In this document: in pieces, positions 14,078 through 22,823 of the stretch
Numbering within the stretch: position 1 is the stretch's first letter
Layout of the letters: every line of letters starts with the position of its first letter
NCBI GenBank assembly: GCA_017395215.1
Contig: JAFPVW010000171.1
Span: forward strand, 1-35,772
Length of the DNA stretch: 35,772 bases
Direction: 5' to 3'
Source: Prevotella sp.
GTDB taxonomy: Bacteria; Bacteroidota; Bacteroidia; Bacteroidales; Bacteroidaceae
The notes under the pieces: model-generated
Seen by the model: the letters and a program-made list of their open reading frames with translations, nothing else
The model's database searches: none
Told to the model about the DNA's origin: nothing
Position numbers and translations under genes: made by a program

Positions 14078-15424
14078 TCACTGGTTATTGAGCGTGAAAG
14101 AGAGATGGTGCCACCGATGCAGCACGTAGATGATGGCGGCTTCGGCAACATAGGCTATCAGGTAGCTGTACCACAAGAGGTGTGGGGCATACCTGGACAC
14201 GACCCATAAGACGGGGATGACCGCCAGCGAAAGGGCAAAGGAGATGAACAGTGCCATGTGGTGATGGCCATAGAGCTTATAGACAATCATGAGCACGTAG
14301 ATGTAGCAAAAGGGAATGAAACTGAGAGCAAAGATGCGCAGGGCGTCGTCGGTCTCGGCGATATAGTCGGGATGGTCGGCGCCAAAGAGTGCTGCGATGG
14401 CCTCAGGGTCTATCCACACGAACAGGCAGGTGACGGCCATGGCTACGGTAATGAAGCGCAGCGACTTACGCAGCACGAGGCGCAGGCTATCGGTATCGCG
14501 GCGCCCAACCTGTATGGCGCCCAACGACTGTAGTGTCTGACACGTGCCTGAGAGGAAGAGATTGTAGACCTGCAGCAGGTTCATGCAGACGGCAAAGGCG
14601 AAGATGCCTGCCTGTCCCAGGGTGGAGAGTACGATCCTGTTGGCCGAAAACAGCAACAGCGTCAGGCTGATGGAGGCGACGGCGAGTGGTGCGCCCTGGG
14701 AGAGAATACGGCCCACCCCCGACCCCTCCCCAAGGGAGGGGAGACAAAAACGTAGCCTCGCAAGACTCCCCTCCCTTGGGGAGGGGCTGGGGGTAGGCAT
14801 CCAATGCGTGAGCAGGATGGCGATGCCTACGAGGTGGCCCACGACGGTGGCTGCCGACGAACCTGTGATGCCCCACCCGAACCACTGTATGAATACAATG
14901 TCGAGGCAGAGGTTCAGTACATTGTCAATGATGACCGCCAGGGAAACCAGCCGGGGCTGACCGTCGACACCCACCATCGTGGAAAGGCCCCACATGAGGA
15001 TGAAGGCCGGATTGCCGAGCAGCAACACCTGCGCATAGTCGCGCGCCAAGGGGAGAATCTGCTCATTGCTGCACAGCAGGCGGGTGGTGCCGTCGATGAA
15101 GAAGACGCCGGCAAAGAGCGCCAGCAGCAGACCGAGACCTACGCTGAACGTGAGTGACAGCGTGAAGTAGCGGCGCGCCAGGGGGATATCCTTCTGTCCC
15201 AGAGCATAGGCCACCAGCATCCCTGCACCCGCGTTGATAAGCAGGTGCAGGGTAAAGATAAACTGGTTGATGGGCTTCGACAGGTTGATGGCGCTGACAC
15301 CGTCGGCACTGATGAGGTTGCCTACGATGATACCGTCGACCACGTTGCCCAGGCAGCCGGAGAGGGCCACAAGGACGTAGGCCCAAAGGTAGTTGTAGAA
15401 CTGTTTATTTAATTCAGAATTCAT
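14078..15424 (-). CDS. MATE family efflux transporter
   Basis: A 448-residue multidrug/oligosaccharidyl-lipid/MATE-type exporter with about 12 membrane segments in two halves. Typical positions are GNVVDGIIVGNLI (about 24-36) and INLSKPINQFIF. The second half starts near GAPLAVASISLTLLLFS. MATE pumps use sodium or proton gradients to expel organic compounds. It starts 9 nt after the NRPS stop, so it is the best candidate exporter for the NRPS product. The central inter-half loop holds an in-frame GC-rich palindrome (14712-14797) translated as PSPSPREGS...LPSLGEGSGVG. The start codon itself lies in an AATTATG repeat. Substrate is inferred from context only. Confidence 0.9.
   Translation of the reverse strand: MNSELNKQFYNYLWAYVLVALSGCLGNVVDGIIVGNLISADGVSAINLSKPINQFIFTLHLLINAGAGMLVAYALGQKDIPLARRYFTLSLTFSVGLGLLLALFAGVFFIDGTTRLLCSNEQILPLARDYAQVLLLGNPAFILMWGLSTMVGVDGQPRLVSLAVIIDNVLNLCLDIVFIQWFGWGITGSSAATVVGHLVGIAILLTHWMPTPSPSPREGSLARLRFCLPSLGEGSGVGRILSQGAPLAVASISLTLLLFSANRIVLSTLGQAGIFAFAVCMNLLQVYNLFLSGTCQTLQSLGAIQVGRRDTDSLRLVLRKSLRFITVAMAVTCLFVWIDPEAIAALFGADHPDYIAETDDALRIFALSFIPFCYIYVLMIVYKLYGHHHMALFISFALSLAVIPVLWVVSRYAPHLLWYSYLIAYVAEAAIIYVLHRWHHLSFTLNNQ
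14712..14797. repeat. 32-bp inverted repeat element inside the MATE gene
   Basis: The left arm (14712-14743) and right arm (14766-14797) are complementary over 32 bp with a few mismatches. Each arm contains the palindrome CCCTCCCTTGGGGAGGGG or its variant. The 22-nt loop carries ordinary sequence. The whole unit is translated in the loop between the two halves of the pump. Confidence 0.85.
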
Positions 15425-15436
15425 AATTCATAATTA
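15411..15436. repeat. AATTATG repeat spanning the NRPS stop and MATE start
   Basis: On the minus strand TAATTATGAATTATGAATTCTGAATT covers the NRPS stop codon, the MATE ATG and its first codons (MNSELN). The MATE start is therefore built from repeat sequence. Confidence 0.65.
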
Positions 15437-18400
15437 CTCCTCAAAGAATCCGAATCCGCCTAAGGCCGTGAGCATGCGCTCCACATAGTCCCACGACGTG
15501 GGGCTCCAGCTGAAGCCGAGACGATAGAGCACCTGCGTGGTGTAGTCGTTGTCGCGCGCCACGTCGCTGGTCTTCTGTCCGTGGGCCATGTCCTGATAAG
15601 CCAGCAGCGAGGCCAGTTGCCGTGCCTTCTGCGGGTCGTTCTTGGCCTGGTCCATGGCTTCGGCAAAGTCCTCCTGCTCCACGAAGCGTATGCCGTCGCC
15701 GACAGCCGTCAGTCCCATGAGCACATCGCCGAGGAACTGTCCGTGGATGTTGTAGGGATGGAAGACGGTGCAATCGCGCGGCGTAGTGGCCAGCAGGACG
15801 ATGGCACGACTCACCTCGTTGATAGGCGAGAATTCCACGCGCTTGTTGCGCATGGCGTAGGGGCAGCAGCCCAGCATATTGTAGACCTTGATGCGCCCCA
15901 TGAACGAGTTAGTCGAGAAGTTGGCCTGGAACTCGCCGTCGGTCGAGCGTGCCGCCAGGTTGCCTACACGCATGATTTTGGCACTCAGTCCGTGCAGGGC
16001 CACGGCATCGAGGATGAGGCGCTCGGCCATGAACTTTGAATAGATATACTTGTTGCCGAGATACTGGCCCATATAGAGGCGCTGCTCAGTGAAAATCTCG
16101 CCCCCGTTTGCTCCCGATTCTACCCATAGGCCACGGGTGCTGGCGGTAGAGACATGCACCAGCTTGGCGCCCGTCTGTATACAGAAATCCACACAACGCT
16201 GCGCTCCGCCGATGTTCACGTCTTCTATCTCGGTGCCTTCGGCGAAGTGCTTTACGATTGCGGCACAGTTGAAGACTGTATCGATGGTGGTGGCGACACT
16301 GTCACCACAAACGGAACGAAGATCGCTGGTAACGTCGCCGAGGACGACATGGAGACGATGGCCAAACAGCTGCTTAAAGGACTCTGAGAAGTAGTAGAAG
16401 AGAAGGGTGCGCAGTCGCCGCTCGGCAGCCTCCTGCGTCTTGCCGCGCACCAGACAGTAAATGTTCTCGGCTTCAGAGTGGATGAGCTCGTACAGGATGT
16501 GGATGCCCAGATAGCCCGTGGCACCCGTGAGCAGCACATTGCCCAGTGGCTGGCGCTCGCCGTGGCGGAAGGTGTCGATGGTGTTGAGCTGCAGCTGGTT
16601 GTCGATGGCGGTGTAGTCAAAAGCGGCGACGGGATCATCAGACGGCGCAGCGGCGGTTTCGCCGGTAATCAGCGTGGCCAGCAGGCGTGGCGTGGGGTTG
16701 GCAAACACATCGCCATAGGCCACGTGGAGTCCGGCCTTGTCGGCCTCGATGATGACGCGTGTGACGACGAGCGACGTGCCGCCGAGCTCAAAGAAGTTGT
16801 CAGTAGCCCCCACCCTGTCCATCTGCAGGATGTTGGCAAAGATGTCGCAGAGGGTGCGCTCGGTGTCATTGGCCGGGGCTACGTATGCCGAGCTGACGGC
16901 CAGCTGCGGCTCGGGCAGGGCCTTCACGTCGGTCTTGCCGTTGGGTGTCATCGGCATCTCCTTCAGCTGCAGATAAGCCGTGGGCACCATATACTGCGTC
17001 AGGCTCTTCGAAATCTCAGCCTTCAGGTCGGCGGGGGCAATCTCGCGGTCAGCGGTGTAGTAGGCACAAAGGTGCTCCTTGCCGCCTATCTGGTGTATCA
17101 TGATGACCACCTTCTTCATGCCCTCCACCCTGAGCATGACGTTCTCAATCTCGCCCAGCTCGATGCGCAGGCCGCGGAGCTTTATCTGATGGTCGGTACG
17201 CCCGAGGATGAGCACATTGCCGTCGGACAGCCACTTGGCGTAGTCGCCTGACTTATAGATGCGCATACCGTGGTAGTCGACGAAGCGCTCGCGGGTCATG
17301 TCGTCGAGGTTGTTATAGCCGCGGGCCACGCCACGTCCGCCGATGTAGAGCTCGCCGACGACACCGGCCGGGAGTTCGTTGCCGTCGCTGTCGACGATGA
17401 ACTCCACGACGTTCAGCTGGGGCTTACCCACGGTGACGATGTCCGCATGAGTGAGCTCGGCGTTGTTCGAGGCGACGGTAATCTCCGTCGGACCGTAGCA
17501 GTTGAAGATGCGCGCTTTGGTGACGCTGCGCATCTTGGCCAGCAGCGACTCGCTGAACTTCTCGCCGCCGGCACGACAGATCTTGACCTGACTGATAGCC
17601 TGGCAGAAGTCGTCGCTGGTGAGCCAGGTCTGCCAGCGCGAAGGTGTGCCGCTGACCATATTGATGTGCTGCTCGTTGATGAGGTGTGCCAGGTCGAGCG
17701 GATTGTTAGCCTGCTCCTCGGTGGCGAGGATGAGCGTCTTGCCGTTGTAGTAGGCCATGCCGATGTCCTGCAAGGCAGCGTCGAAGGATATGGTGGTGAC
17801 GCTGAGTATGCGCGTGGCATCAGTGAGCACGGCGTTGGCAAAGACGTTGGCCGGATGGCCGTAAAGGTAGTTGCAGATACCCTCGTGACGCAGCATGACG
17901 CCCTTCGGGCGACCTGTGGAGCCGCTGGTATAAATAAGGTAGGCGAGGTCGTCGGGGGTGATGTTGGTTGCGACTGGGTCGCAACATACCGAATCGGAGA
18001 GTAGCGTCTCCACATCGACGGCCTTGTCAGCAGGGACGGCAGCGAGCCTGATTCCCGCTGGCGCGCCTACCCGTAGCCTTTCAGCAGTGGTGATGATGTA
18101 GCGGGCCTCGCTGTCCTCTAAGATCAGTTTCACGCGGTCGGCAGGATAGTCGGGGTCGCAGGGGATATAGGCGGCTCCGGCTTTCAGCACACCGAAGAGG
18201 GCGAGAATAAGGCGGCTGGTGCGCGGCAGCAACAGGGCTACGCGGTCGCCCTCGCCAACACCGCGCTGGCGCAGGCCGTTAGCAATGCGATTGGTCAGGA
18301 GGTCCATCTCCCGGTAGCTATAGGTGGCGTCGCAGGCCACCAGTGCCTCCTGCTCGGGCTGTGTCTGTGCGAAGTGGGCGATACAGTCGTGGAAGAAGCG

Positions 18401-20959
18401 GAAAGGCGCTTCGCCCGTGGCAGTCTGCCGCAGACCGCCCAGCTGCGCCTCCTGGTTCTTGCTGACGATGGAGAGGTGGCGCACCTTAGAGGCGGGCTGC
18501 GCCATCATGTGGTCTGCCACGGCGGCGATGCTCTCGGCCAGGGCCTCGCCTAAGGCCGGCGAATAGAGGGCATCGTCGTACTGCACGACCACACCGCGCG
18601 TCTCTATCTTGATGTTGATCTTAAACTTCGGGACGTTGAGTTCCAGCAGTTCCTGGCCGACGATCTGACCGCCGACCTTGTATTCCGACAGCACGCCCAC
18701 CTGATAGGCGTAGGCGATGGCAGGCCGGAAACCATAGTCGGAGGCGATGCGTGCAAAGGGATAGTCCTCGTGGCGCAGCGTCTGGTCGAAGGTGTCGCTG
18801 GTCTGTTTCAGGAACTCGCCGACGCTGACGTCGTCGATATTGAGACCGAGGGCGAGGGTATTGACAAACATACCCACCGTGTCGGCAATCTTCAGGTTCG
18901 AGCGTCCACTGCTCACGGTGCTGAGGTAGACCTCGCGGTTGTTGGTATAGCGCGAGACGACGTAGGCCGTGGCAGCAAGGAAGAGGTGAGCCGGTGTGAT
19001 ATTCTGCTGGCGGCAGAAGTCGGCAGCCTTCTCAGCGTCGAAGGGACAGACAGCCTCGCCGATGAAGCCCTGGCTGTCGGTCTTGGGCAAGTCGGCGGGA
19101 ATCTCGCTGGCCCCCTCGCAGGTCTGCAGTTTCTCAGCGAAGAACTGCTGCGAGGCCCGGAAGGCTTCCGTGTCTTCGGCCTTCTGCTGGTCGGCCACGA
19201 AGTCGAGGTAGGTGTAGGTCTCGCTCTCGATGGCAGAACCGTCGAGCGCGCTGCAGAGCTGGCGGATGAACAGGTCGGCAGAGCCACCGTCGAAGAGCAG
19301 GTGGTGGACGTCCATCAGCAGTGCCACGCCCTCACCCGTCTTCACCACCTCGAAGCGGTAGAGGGGCGCCTTTTGCAGGTTGAAGGGCTGCACGAACTCA
19401 TTCTTATACGCCGACAACTGCTCGGTGCTCATCTCGCTGACGGGTATCTCTACGGGTACGGCGCCCTCTGTGGTCTGCATAATCGTATCGCCGCTGGCGG
19501 TGAAGTGCACATGCAACTCAGGATGGCTCTCGACGACCCGTTTCACGGCATCAACCAGGCTACCGGCCTCGGTCGATGCAGGGAAGGTGAGCATATACGG
19601 GATGTTATAAATAGTAGAGGTGGGATTCTTCAGACACTCGAAGTAGACGCCCGTCTGGGCGTAGGAGAGGGCAGCCCCCCCTACGGCCCCCGAGGGGGCT
19701 TCTTTTGTTTTGCTGTTAAGGGAAGTGCCTATGGGGTCCCCCTCGGGGGACGAAAGGGGGGCTTTCATCATCTCATTGAGAATCTCATTCTCTATGCTCT
19801 GTATGGAACCGCTTTTCACCAAGGCCCTCGAATCGAGCGTCACGCCGAAGCGCTTGTTGACCTGTACGGCGAGCTTGATAGCCGAGATAGACGTCAGGCC
19901 GACGTAGCCGAGGACGGTGGTAATGCCAAAGTCGGTGCTGTTGACGATAGCCGAGATCATGTCCTTCAGTTCCTGCTCGAGGACGTTCAGCGGAGCGCTC
20001 TCAGCATCCTGCGCCACTGTCGCAGCACGCATGACGGGCTTCGGCAAGGCGCGCTTGTTCACCTTCTGGTTCTGGTTCAGCGGAATGGCGTCTATCTGCA
20101 TCGTGGCGGCGGGCACCATGTAGGGGGGCTTCTGGTCGAGGATGAAGTTGTTGAGTGCCTCGATGTCAATCGGTTCATCGCCGACGATGTAGGCCGCAAT
20201 GAACTTGCCATTGCCTCCCTGCTCGTCAAAAGCCTGGACGGTGGCGTCCTTGATGCCGGGGAACTCACGGATGACGGCCTCAACCTCCTTCAGTTCGATG
20301 CGGAAGCCGCGTATCTTCACCTGTCCGTCGCGGCGGCCCACAAACTGGATATTGCCGTCGGGCAGGTAGCGCACGATGTCGCCCGTGCGATAAACTCTAT
20401 AATATCTAGAGTCTCTAGAATCTCTAGAATTTCTAGAGACGAACGGATTGTCGATATACACCTCGGCAGTCTTCTCCGGACGGTTCAGGTAGCCGCGGCT
20501 CACCTGCGGTCCGCTCACCCACAGCTCACCGGCAGCGCCGACGGGCAGTCGGTGCCCCTGGCCATCGACGATATAGAGGCGCATGTTGTCGAGCGGCCGG
20601 CCGATGGGGATGTCCTTCAGCTTCTTCTCTACCTGGTAGGTGGTGGTGAAGATGGTACACTCCGTGGGACCATAGACGTTGTAGAACTTGTAGCCCGTCG
20701 GCGGAGTGATGCTGGCCAACTTCTCGCCGCCGGTAGAGAGGTACAGCAACGAGTGGTTCTCAATGTTCGAGGCGAACTGGAATCCCACCTGTGTCGTCAT
20801 GAACGAATGGGTGATGTGCTCACGCTCGAAGTACTCGTTCAGCGCTATGAGGTCCAGACGGATTTCCTCGGCGATGATGTGGACAGTGGCGCCGCAGGTC
20901 AGGGCGGGATACATGTCCATCATGCAGGCGTCGAAGCCGTAGCTGGCGTAGGCCGCCAC
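15434..20959 (-). CDS. NRPS, 3' part: end of A1, then T1-C2-A2-T2-reductase (out of frame with its 5' part)
   Basis: The frame gives 1,841 aa from a GTG at 20959, which is inside an A domain (AAYASYGFDACMMDMYP), so it is not a natural start. Homology extends up to about 21090. Domains: rest of A1 (1-310; YGPTE 96-100, RTGD 191-194); T1 (325-395; Ser357 in GLTSIS); C2 (430-830; HHLLFDG 552-558); A2 (850-1350; YTSGSTGRPKG 1010-1020, YGPTE 1155-1159, Lys1342 in NGK); T2 (1360-1430; GGTS, Ser1396); R (1470-1841; NAD(P) motif GATGYLG 1479-1485, YIYSK 1638-1642). By hand alignment the A2 pocket reads about D-A-Q-S-C-A-C-V-A-K and A1 about D-A-M-F-L-T-V-I-F-K; neither gives a safe substrate. A terminal R domain releases the peptide as an aldehyde or alcohol. 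The MATE gene follows 9 nt later. Confidence 0.9.
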   Translation of the reverse strand: MAAYASYGFDACMMDMYPALTCGATVHIIAEEIRLDLIALNEYFEREHITHSFMTTQVGFQFASNIENHSLLYLSTGGEKLASITPPTGYKFYNVYGPTECTIFTTTYQVEKKLKDIPIGRPLDNMRLYIVDGQGHRLPVGAAGELWVSGPQVSRGYLNRPEKTAEVYIDNPFVSRNSRDSRDSRYYRVYRTGDIVRYLPDGNIQFVGRRDGQVKIRGFRIELKEVEAVIREFPGIKDATVQAFDEQGGNGKFIAAYIVGDEPIDIEALNNFILDQKPPYMVPAATMQIDAIPLNQNQKVNKRALPKPVMRAATVAQDAESAPLNVLEQELKDMISAIVNSTDFGITTVLGYVGLTSISAIKLAVQVNKRFGVTLDSRALVKSGSIQSIENEILNEMMKAPLSSPEGDPIGTSLNSKTKEAPSGAVGGAALSYAQTGVYFECLKNPTSTIYNIPYMLTFPASTEAGSLVDAVKRVVESHPELHVHFTASGDTIMQTTEGAVPVEIPVSEMSTEQLSAYKNEFVQPFNLQKAPLYRFEVVKTGEGVALLMDVHHLLFDGGSADLFIRQLCSALDGSAIESETYTYLDFVADQQKAEDTEAFRASQQFFAEKLQTCEGASEIPADLPKTDSQGFIGEAVCPFDAEKAADFCRQQNITPAHLFLAATAYVVSRYTNNREVYLSTVSSGRSNLKIADTVGMFVNTLALGLNIDDVSVGEFLKQTSDTFDQTLRHEDYPFARIASDYGFRPAIAYAYQVGVLSEYKVGGQIVGQELLELNVPKFKINIKIETRGVVVQYDDALYSPALGEALAESIAAVADHMMAQPASKVRHLSIVSKNQEAQLGGLRQTATGEAPFRFFHDCIAHFAQTQPEQEALVACDATYSYREMDLLTNRIANGLRQRGVGEGDRVALLLPRTSRLILALFGVLKAGAAYIPCDPDYPADRVKLILEDSEARYIITTAERLRVGAPAGIRLAAVPADKAVDVETLLSDSVCCDPVATNITPDDLAYLIYTSGSTGRPKGVMLRHEGICNYLYGHPANVFANAVLTDATRILSVTTISFDAALQDIGMAYYNGKTLILATEEQANNPLDLAHLINEQHINMVSGTPSRWQTWLTSDDFCQAISQVKICRAGGEKFSESLLAKMRSVTKARIFNCYGPTEITVASNNAELTHADIVTVGKPQLNVVEFIVDSDGNELPAGVVGELYIGGRGVARGYNNLDDMTRERFVDYHGMRIYKSGDYAKWLSDGNVLILGRTDHQIKLRGLRIELGEIENVMLRVEGMKKVVIMIHQIGGKEHLCAYYTADREIAPADLKAEISKSLTQYMVPTAYLQLKEMPMTPNGKTDVKALPEPQLAVSSAYVAPANDTERTLCDIFANILQMDRVGATDNFFELGGTSLVVTRVIIEADKAGLHVAYGDVFANPTPRLLATLITGETAAAPSDDPVAAFDYTAIDNQLQLNTIDTFRHGERQPLGNVLLTGATGYLGIHILYELIHSEAENIYCLVRGKTQEAAERRLRTLLFYYFSESFKQLFGHRLHVVLGDVTSDLRSVCGDSVATTIDTVFNCAAIVKHFAEGTEIEDVNIGGAQRCVDFCIQTGAKLVHVSTASTRGLWVESGANGGEIFTEQRLYMGQYLGNKYIYSKFMAERLILDAVALHGLSAKIMRVGNLAARSTDGEFQANFSTNSFMGRIKVYNMLGCCPYAMRNKRVEFSPINEVSRAIVLLATTPRDCTVFHPYNIHGQFLGDVLMGLTAVGDGIRFVEQEDFAEAMDQAKNDPQKARQLASLLAYQDMAHGQKTSDVARDNDYTTQVLYRLGFSWSPTSWDYVERMLTALGGFGFFEE
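19672..19765. repeat. GC-rich inverted repeat in the T1-C2 linker of the NRPS
   Basis: AGCCCCCCCTACGGCCCCCG-type sequence at about 19672-19699 and its near complement at about 19737-19765 flank some 38 nt. The unit is translated in frame as about PLSSPEGDPIG...APSGAVGGA between T1 and the C2 domain. Confidence 0.75.
20405..20437. repeat. 9-bp TCTAGA repeat inside the A1 domain
   Basis: TCTAGA occurs at 20405, 20414, 20423 and 20432, exactly 9 bp apart. It is translated as SRNSRDSRDSR in A1 just before the RTGD motif. Gain or loss of units would keep the frame. Confidence 0.9.
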
Positions 20960-21027
20960 GTTGTGCTCTGGTTTCAGGCCATAGAAGCGCTGATACCAGT
21001 GGCAGAAGGTGACGAGGTTGCCGTGTG

Positions 21028-22800
21028 TCAGCTGGCAACCCTTGGGGATGCCCGTAGATCCGCTGGTATAAAGGAGGATGAAGAGACTTTGAGGTGAGAG
21101 GTGAGAGGTGAGAGATTACCTTGCAAGCCCTTCAAATCTTTCGTCAGCAGCACCTCGCCATGATATTCGTCTACAAGGTCGCGCAGCACTTCGTCAGCAA
21201 TGAGGAGTTTGGCATTGGCGTCCTGCATCATGAAGTTCAGACGCTCCTTCGGATAGCTGGGGTCAAGGGGCTGATAGGCGCAACCGGTCTTCAGCACGCC
21301 CAGCGAAGCGATTGCCATCCACTCGCAGCGGGGGATGAGCACCGACACCACATCCTCCAGACCCAGGCCCATTGAGGCAATATAGCCGGCTATGCAGTCG
21401 CTCATCTCGTCGACCTCGGCGTAGGTGTAACGCTTGTCCTTATAGACAACGGCAACGTTATCGGGCGTGGCCTTAGCCTGACGGCGGAACAGCGAGACGA
21501 TGGTCTGCGTATTGTCGTACTCGACATCGGTGTGGTTGAAACCGTCGAGGGTGGCTATCTGCGCGTCGGTGGCGATACTGATGTCACGCAGATACTCATG
21601 GCTGAGGAAGCCCTCTACCACGGCCTCATAGCTCTCCAGATACTGGCTGATGAGAGCCTCGCTGTAGGCATCGGCGCTGTACTCTGCCTCAATGGCGTAG
21701 CGGCCGTCGCGCTGGTAGGCCTTCAGATAGACGGGCACCTCGCGCGTATTGTTGTTCAGGCGCTGGGCTGTCATCGGCTTGCCGCACAGTTCAAGGCTGT
21801 CGAAGAGCGTCCCGTGCCAGGCAAAGAGCGTAGCGGTCTGCAGTCCGAGGTCGGTCACGACGTCGGCGTAGCTGTAGGCATCATGCTGCCGCTGAGCCGT
21901 CATCTGGTCCTGTCCGGCCTTGAGGAAGTCGAGCACGGTCGTATCGTTGCTGAACTTGGCATACACGGGTAGCGTCTTCACCAACATGGCGACGGAATGG
22001 GCCAAGCGCTTGTCGGCACGGCCGTTGTGGATGGTATTGAACAGCGCCTCGTGCTCGTTGTTGAACTTGGCGAGCAGGTAGCTATAGGCTGCGGTGAAGA
22101 AGGTACTCTTGTAGATGGCGTGAGCGCGGCAGAAGTCCTCGACCCGGGCCGTGGCCGTGCCGAGCGTCCGCGTCATCAGTTCCTCCTGCGGTTCCCCTCC
22201 CTCCTGGTCGGGCAGCAGCGGACTGTAGCAGTCGCCGCAGTCGAAGTTCTGGGCATACCACTGCTTGGCCTCATCGAAGGCTGGCGACCGACGCGCCTCA
22301 GCCTCCGCCCTGGCGACATCGCCAAGGGTCAGTTCCTCTGGCTGCAGCGGGCTGCCGGCATAAGCCTTTTCGATGTCGGCCAAGAGCACCTTGCGCGAAG
22401 TGCCGTCGCTGATGATATGGTGAATGTCCTGCAGCAGGTAGTAGTGGTCAGCATCGTGCAGCAGGTGGATGCGGAACAGCCGGTCGCCGCTGATGGCGAA
22501 GGGCTGCACGAACTGTGCCTTCACGGCCTCGATGTCGGCCGTTTCCTCCACGCTGAGCGTAAACGTCTCACCGTCGTCGACGGTCTGCATGGGTTCGCCG
22601 TCGTCGCTCAGTGTGATGCGGGTGAAGAGCGTCGGGTGGGCCTTCACGGCCGTCTCTACTGCACGACGCAGCTGCTCGCCGTCGAGGGCGCCGTCCATTA
22701 TATATAAATAAGGTATATTATAGCACGGCTCACCGTCGTGTGCCATACACTCAGCATAGATGCCGTACTGTGTCTTGCTTAAAGGTGCTTGTGTGGTCAT
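21028..22800 (-). CDS. NRPS, 5' part: C1 and N-terminal third of A1 (frame broken by heptamer repeat)
   Basis: The 590-codon frame starts at the ATG at 22800 (MTTQAPLSKTQYGIYAEC), 23 nt after the barrel gene. Residues 1-415 form a condensation domain with the active motif HHIISDG (127-133). Residues 432-560 begin an adenylation domain: LFRRQAKATPDNVAVVYKDK, then LKTGCAYQPLDPSYPKERL (A2 motif, 503-521). From about residue 563 the reading goes wrong (NLSPLTSHLKVSSSS). The A3 motif LLYTSGSTGIPKG is encoded at 21045-21085 in another frame. In that frame TAA at 21116-21118 lies just upstream, so the shift must fall within about 30 nt that consist of CTCTCAC repeats. Starting with a C domain suggests an N-acylated first residue. 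As given, the product would end inside A1. Confidence 0.88.
   Translation of the reverse strand: MTTQAPLSKTQYGIYAECMAHDGEPCYNIPYLYIMDGALDGEQLRRAVETAVKAHPTLFTRITLSDDGEPMQTVDDGETFTLSVEETADIEAVKAQFVQPFAISGDRLFRIHLLHDADHYYLLQDIHHIISDGTSRKVLLADIEKAYAGSPLQPEELTLGDVARAEAEARRSPAFDEAKQWYAQNFDCGDCYSPLLPDQEGGEPQEELMTRTLGTATARVEDFCRAHAIYKSTFFTAAYSYLLAKFNNEHEALFNTIHNGRADKRLAHSVAMLVKTLPVYAKFSNDTTVLDFLKAGQDQMTAQRQHDAYSYADVVTDLGLQTATLFAWHGTLFDSLELCGKPMTAQRLNNNTREVPVYLKAYQRDGRYAIEAEYSADAYSEALISQYLESYEAVVEGFLSHEYLRDISIATDAQIATLDGFNHTDVEYDNTQTIVSLFRRQAKATPDNVAVVYKDKRYTYAEVDEMSDCIAGYIASMGLGLEDVVSVLIPRCEWMAIASLGVLKTGCAYQPLDPSYPKERLNFMMQDANAKLLIADEVLRDLVDEYHGEVLLTKDLKGLQGNLSPLTSHLKVSSSSFIPADLRASPRVAS
21091..21114 (-). 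repeat. Heptamer tandem repeat (CTCTCAC x3 + CTC) at the NRPS frame break
   Basis: Three perfect 7-bp units plus 3 nt. A change of one unit shifts the frame by one. One extra unit (four) or two fewer (one) would join the two NRPS frames; the present three do not. Confidence 0.95.
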
Positions 22801-22823
22801 AAGTTTTTGTTTTTATTGTTGAT

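Noticed and set aside
18770-21097. Long plus-strand open frame opposite the NRPS (775 codons)
   Set aside because: It mirrors the coding frame of a GC-rich gene, has no domain pattern, and the minus strand encodes clear NRPS motifs throughout.
21080-21120. Programmed ribosomal frameshift in the NRPS
   Set aside because: There is no slippery heptamer of the X-XXY-YYZ type and no following pseudoknot. The tandem repeat explains the shift better.
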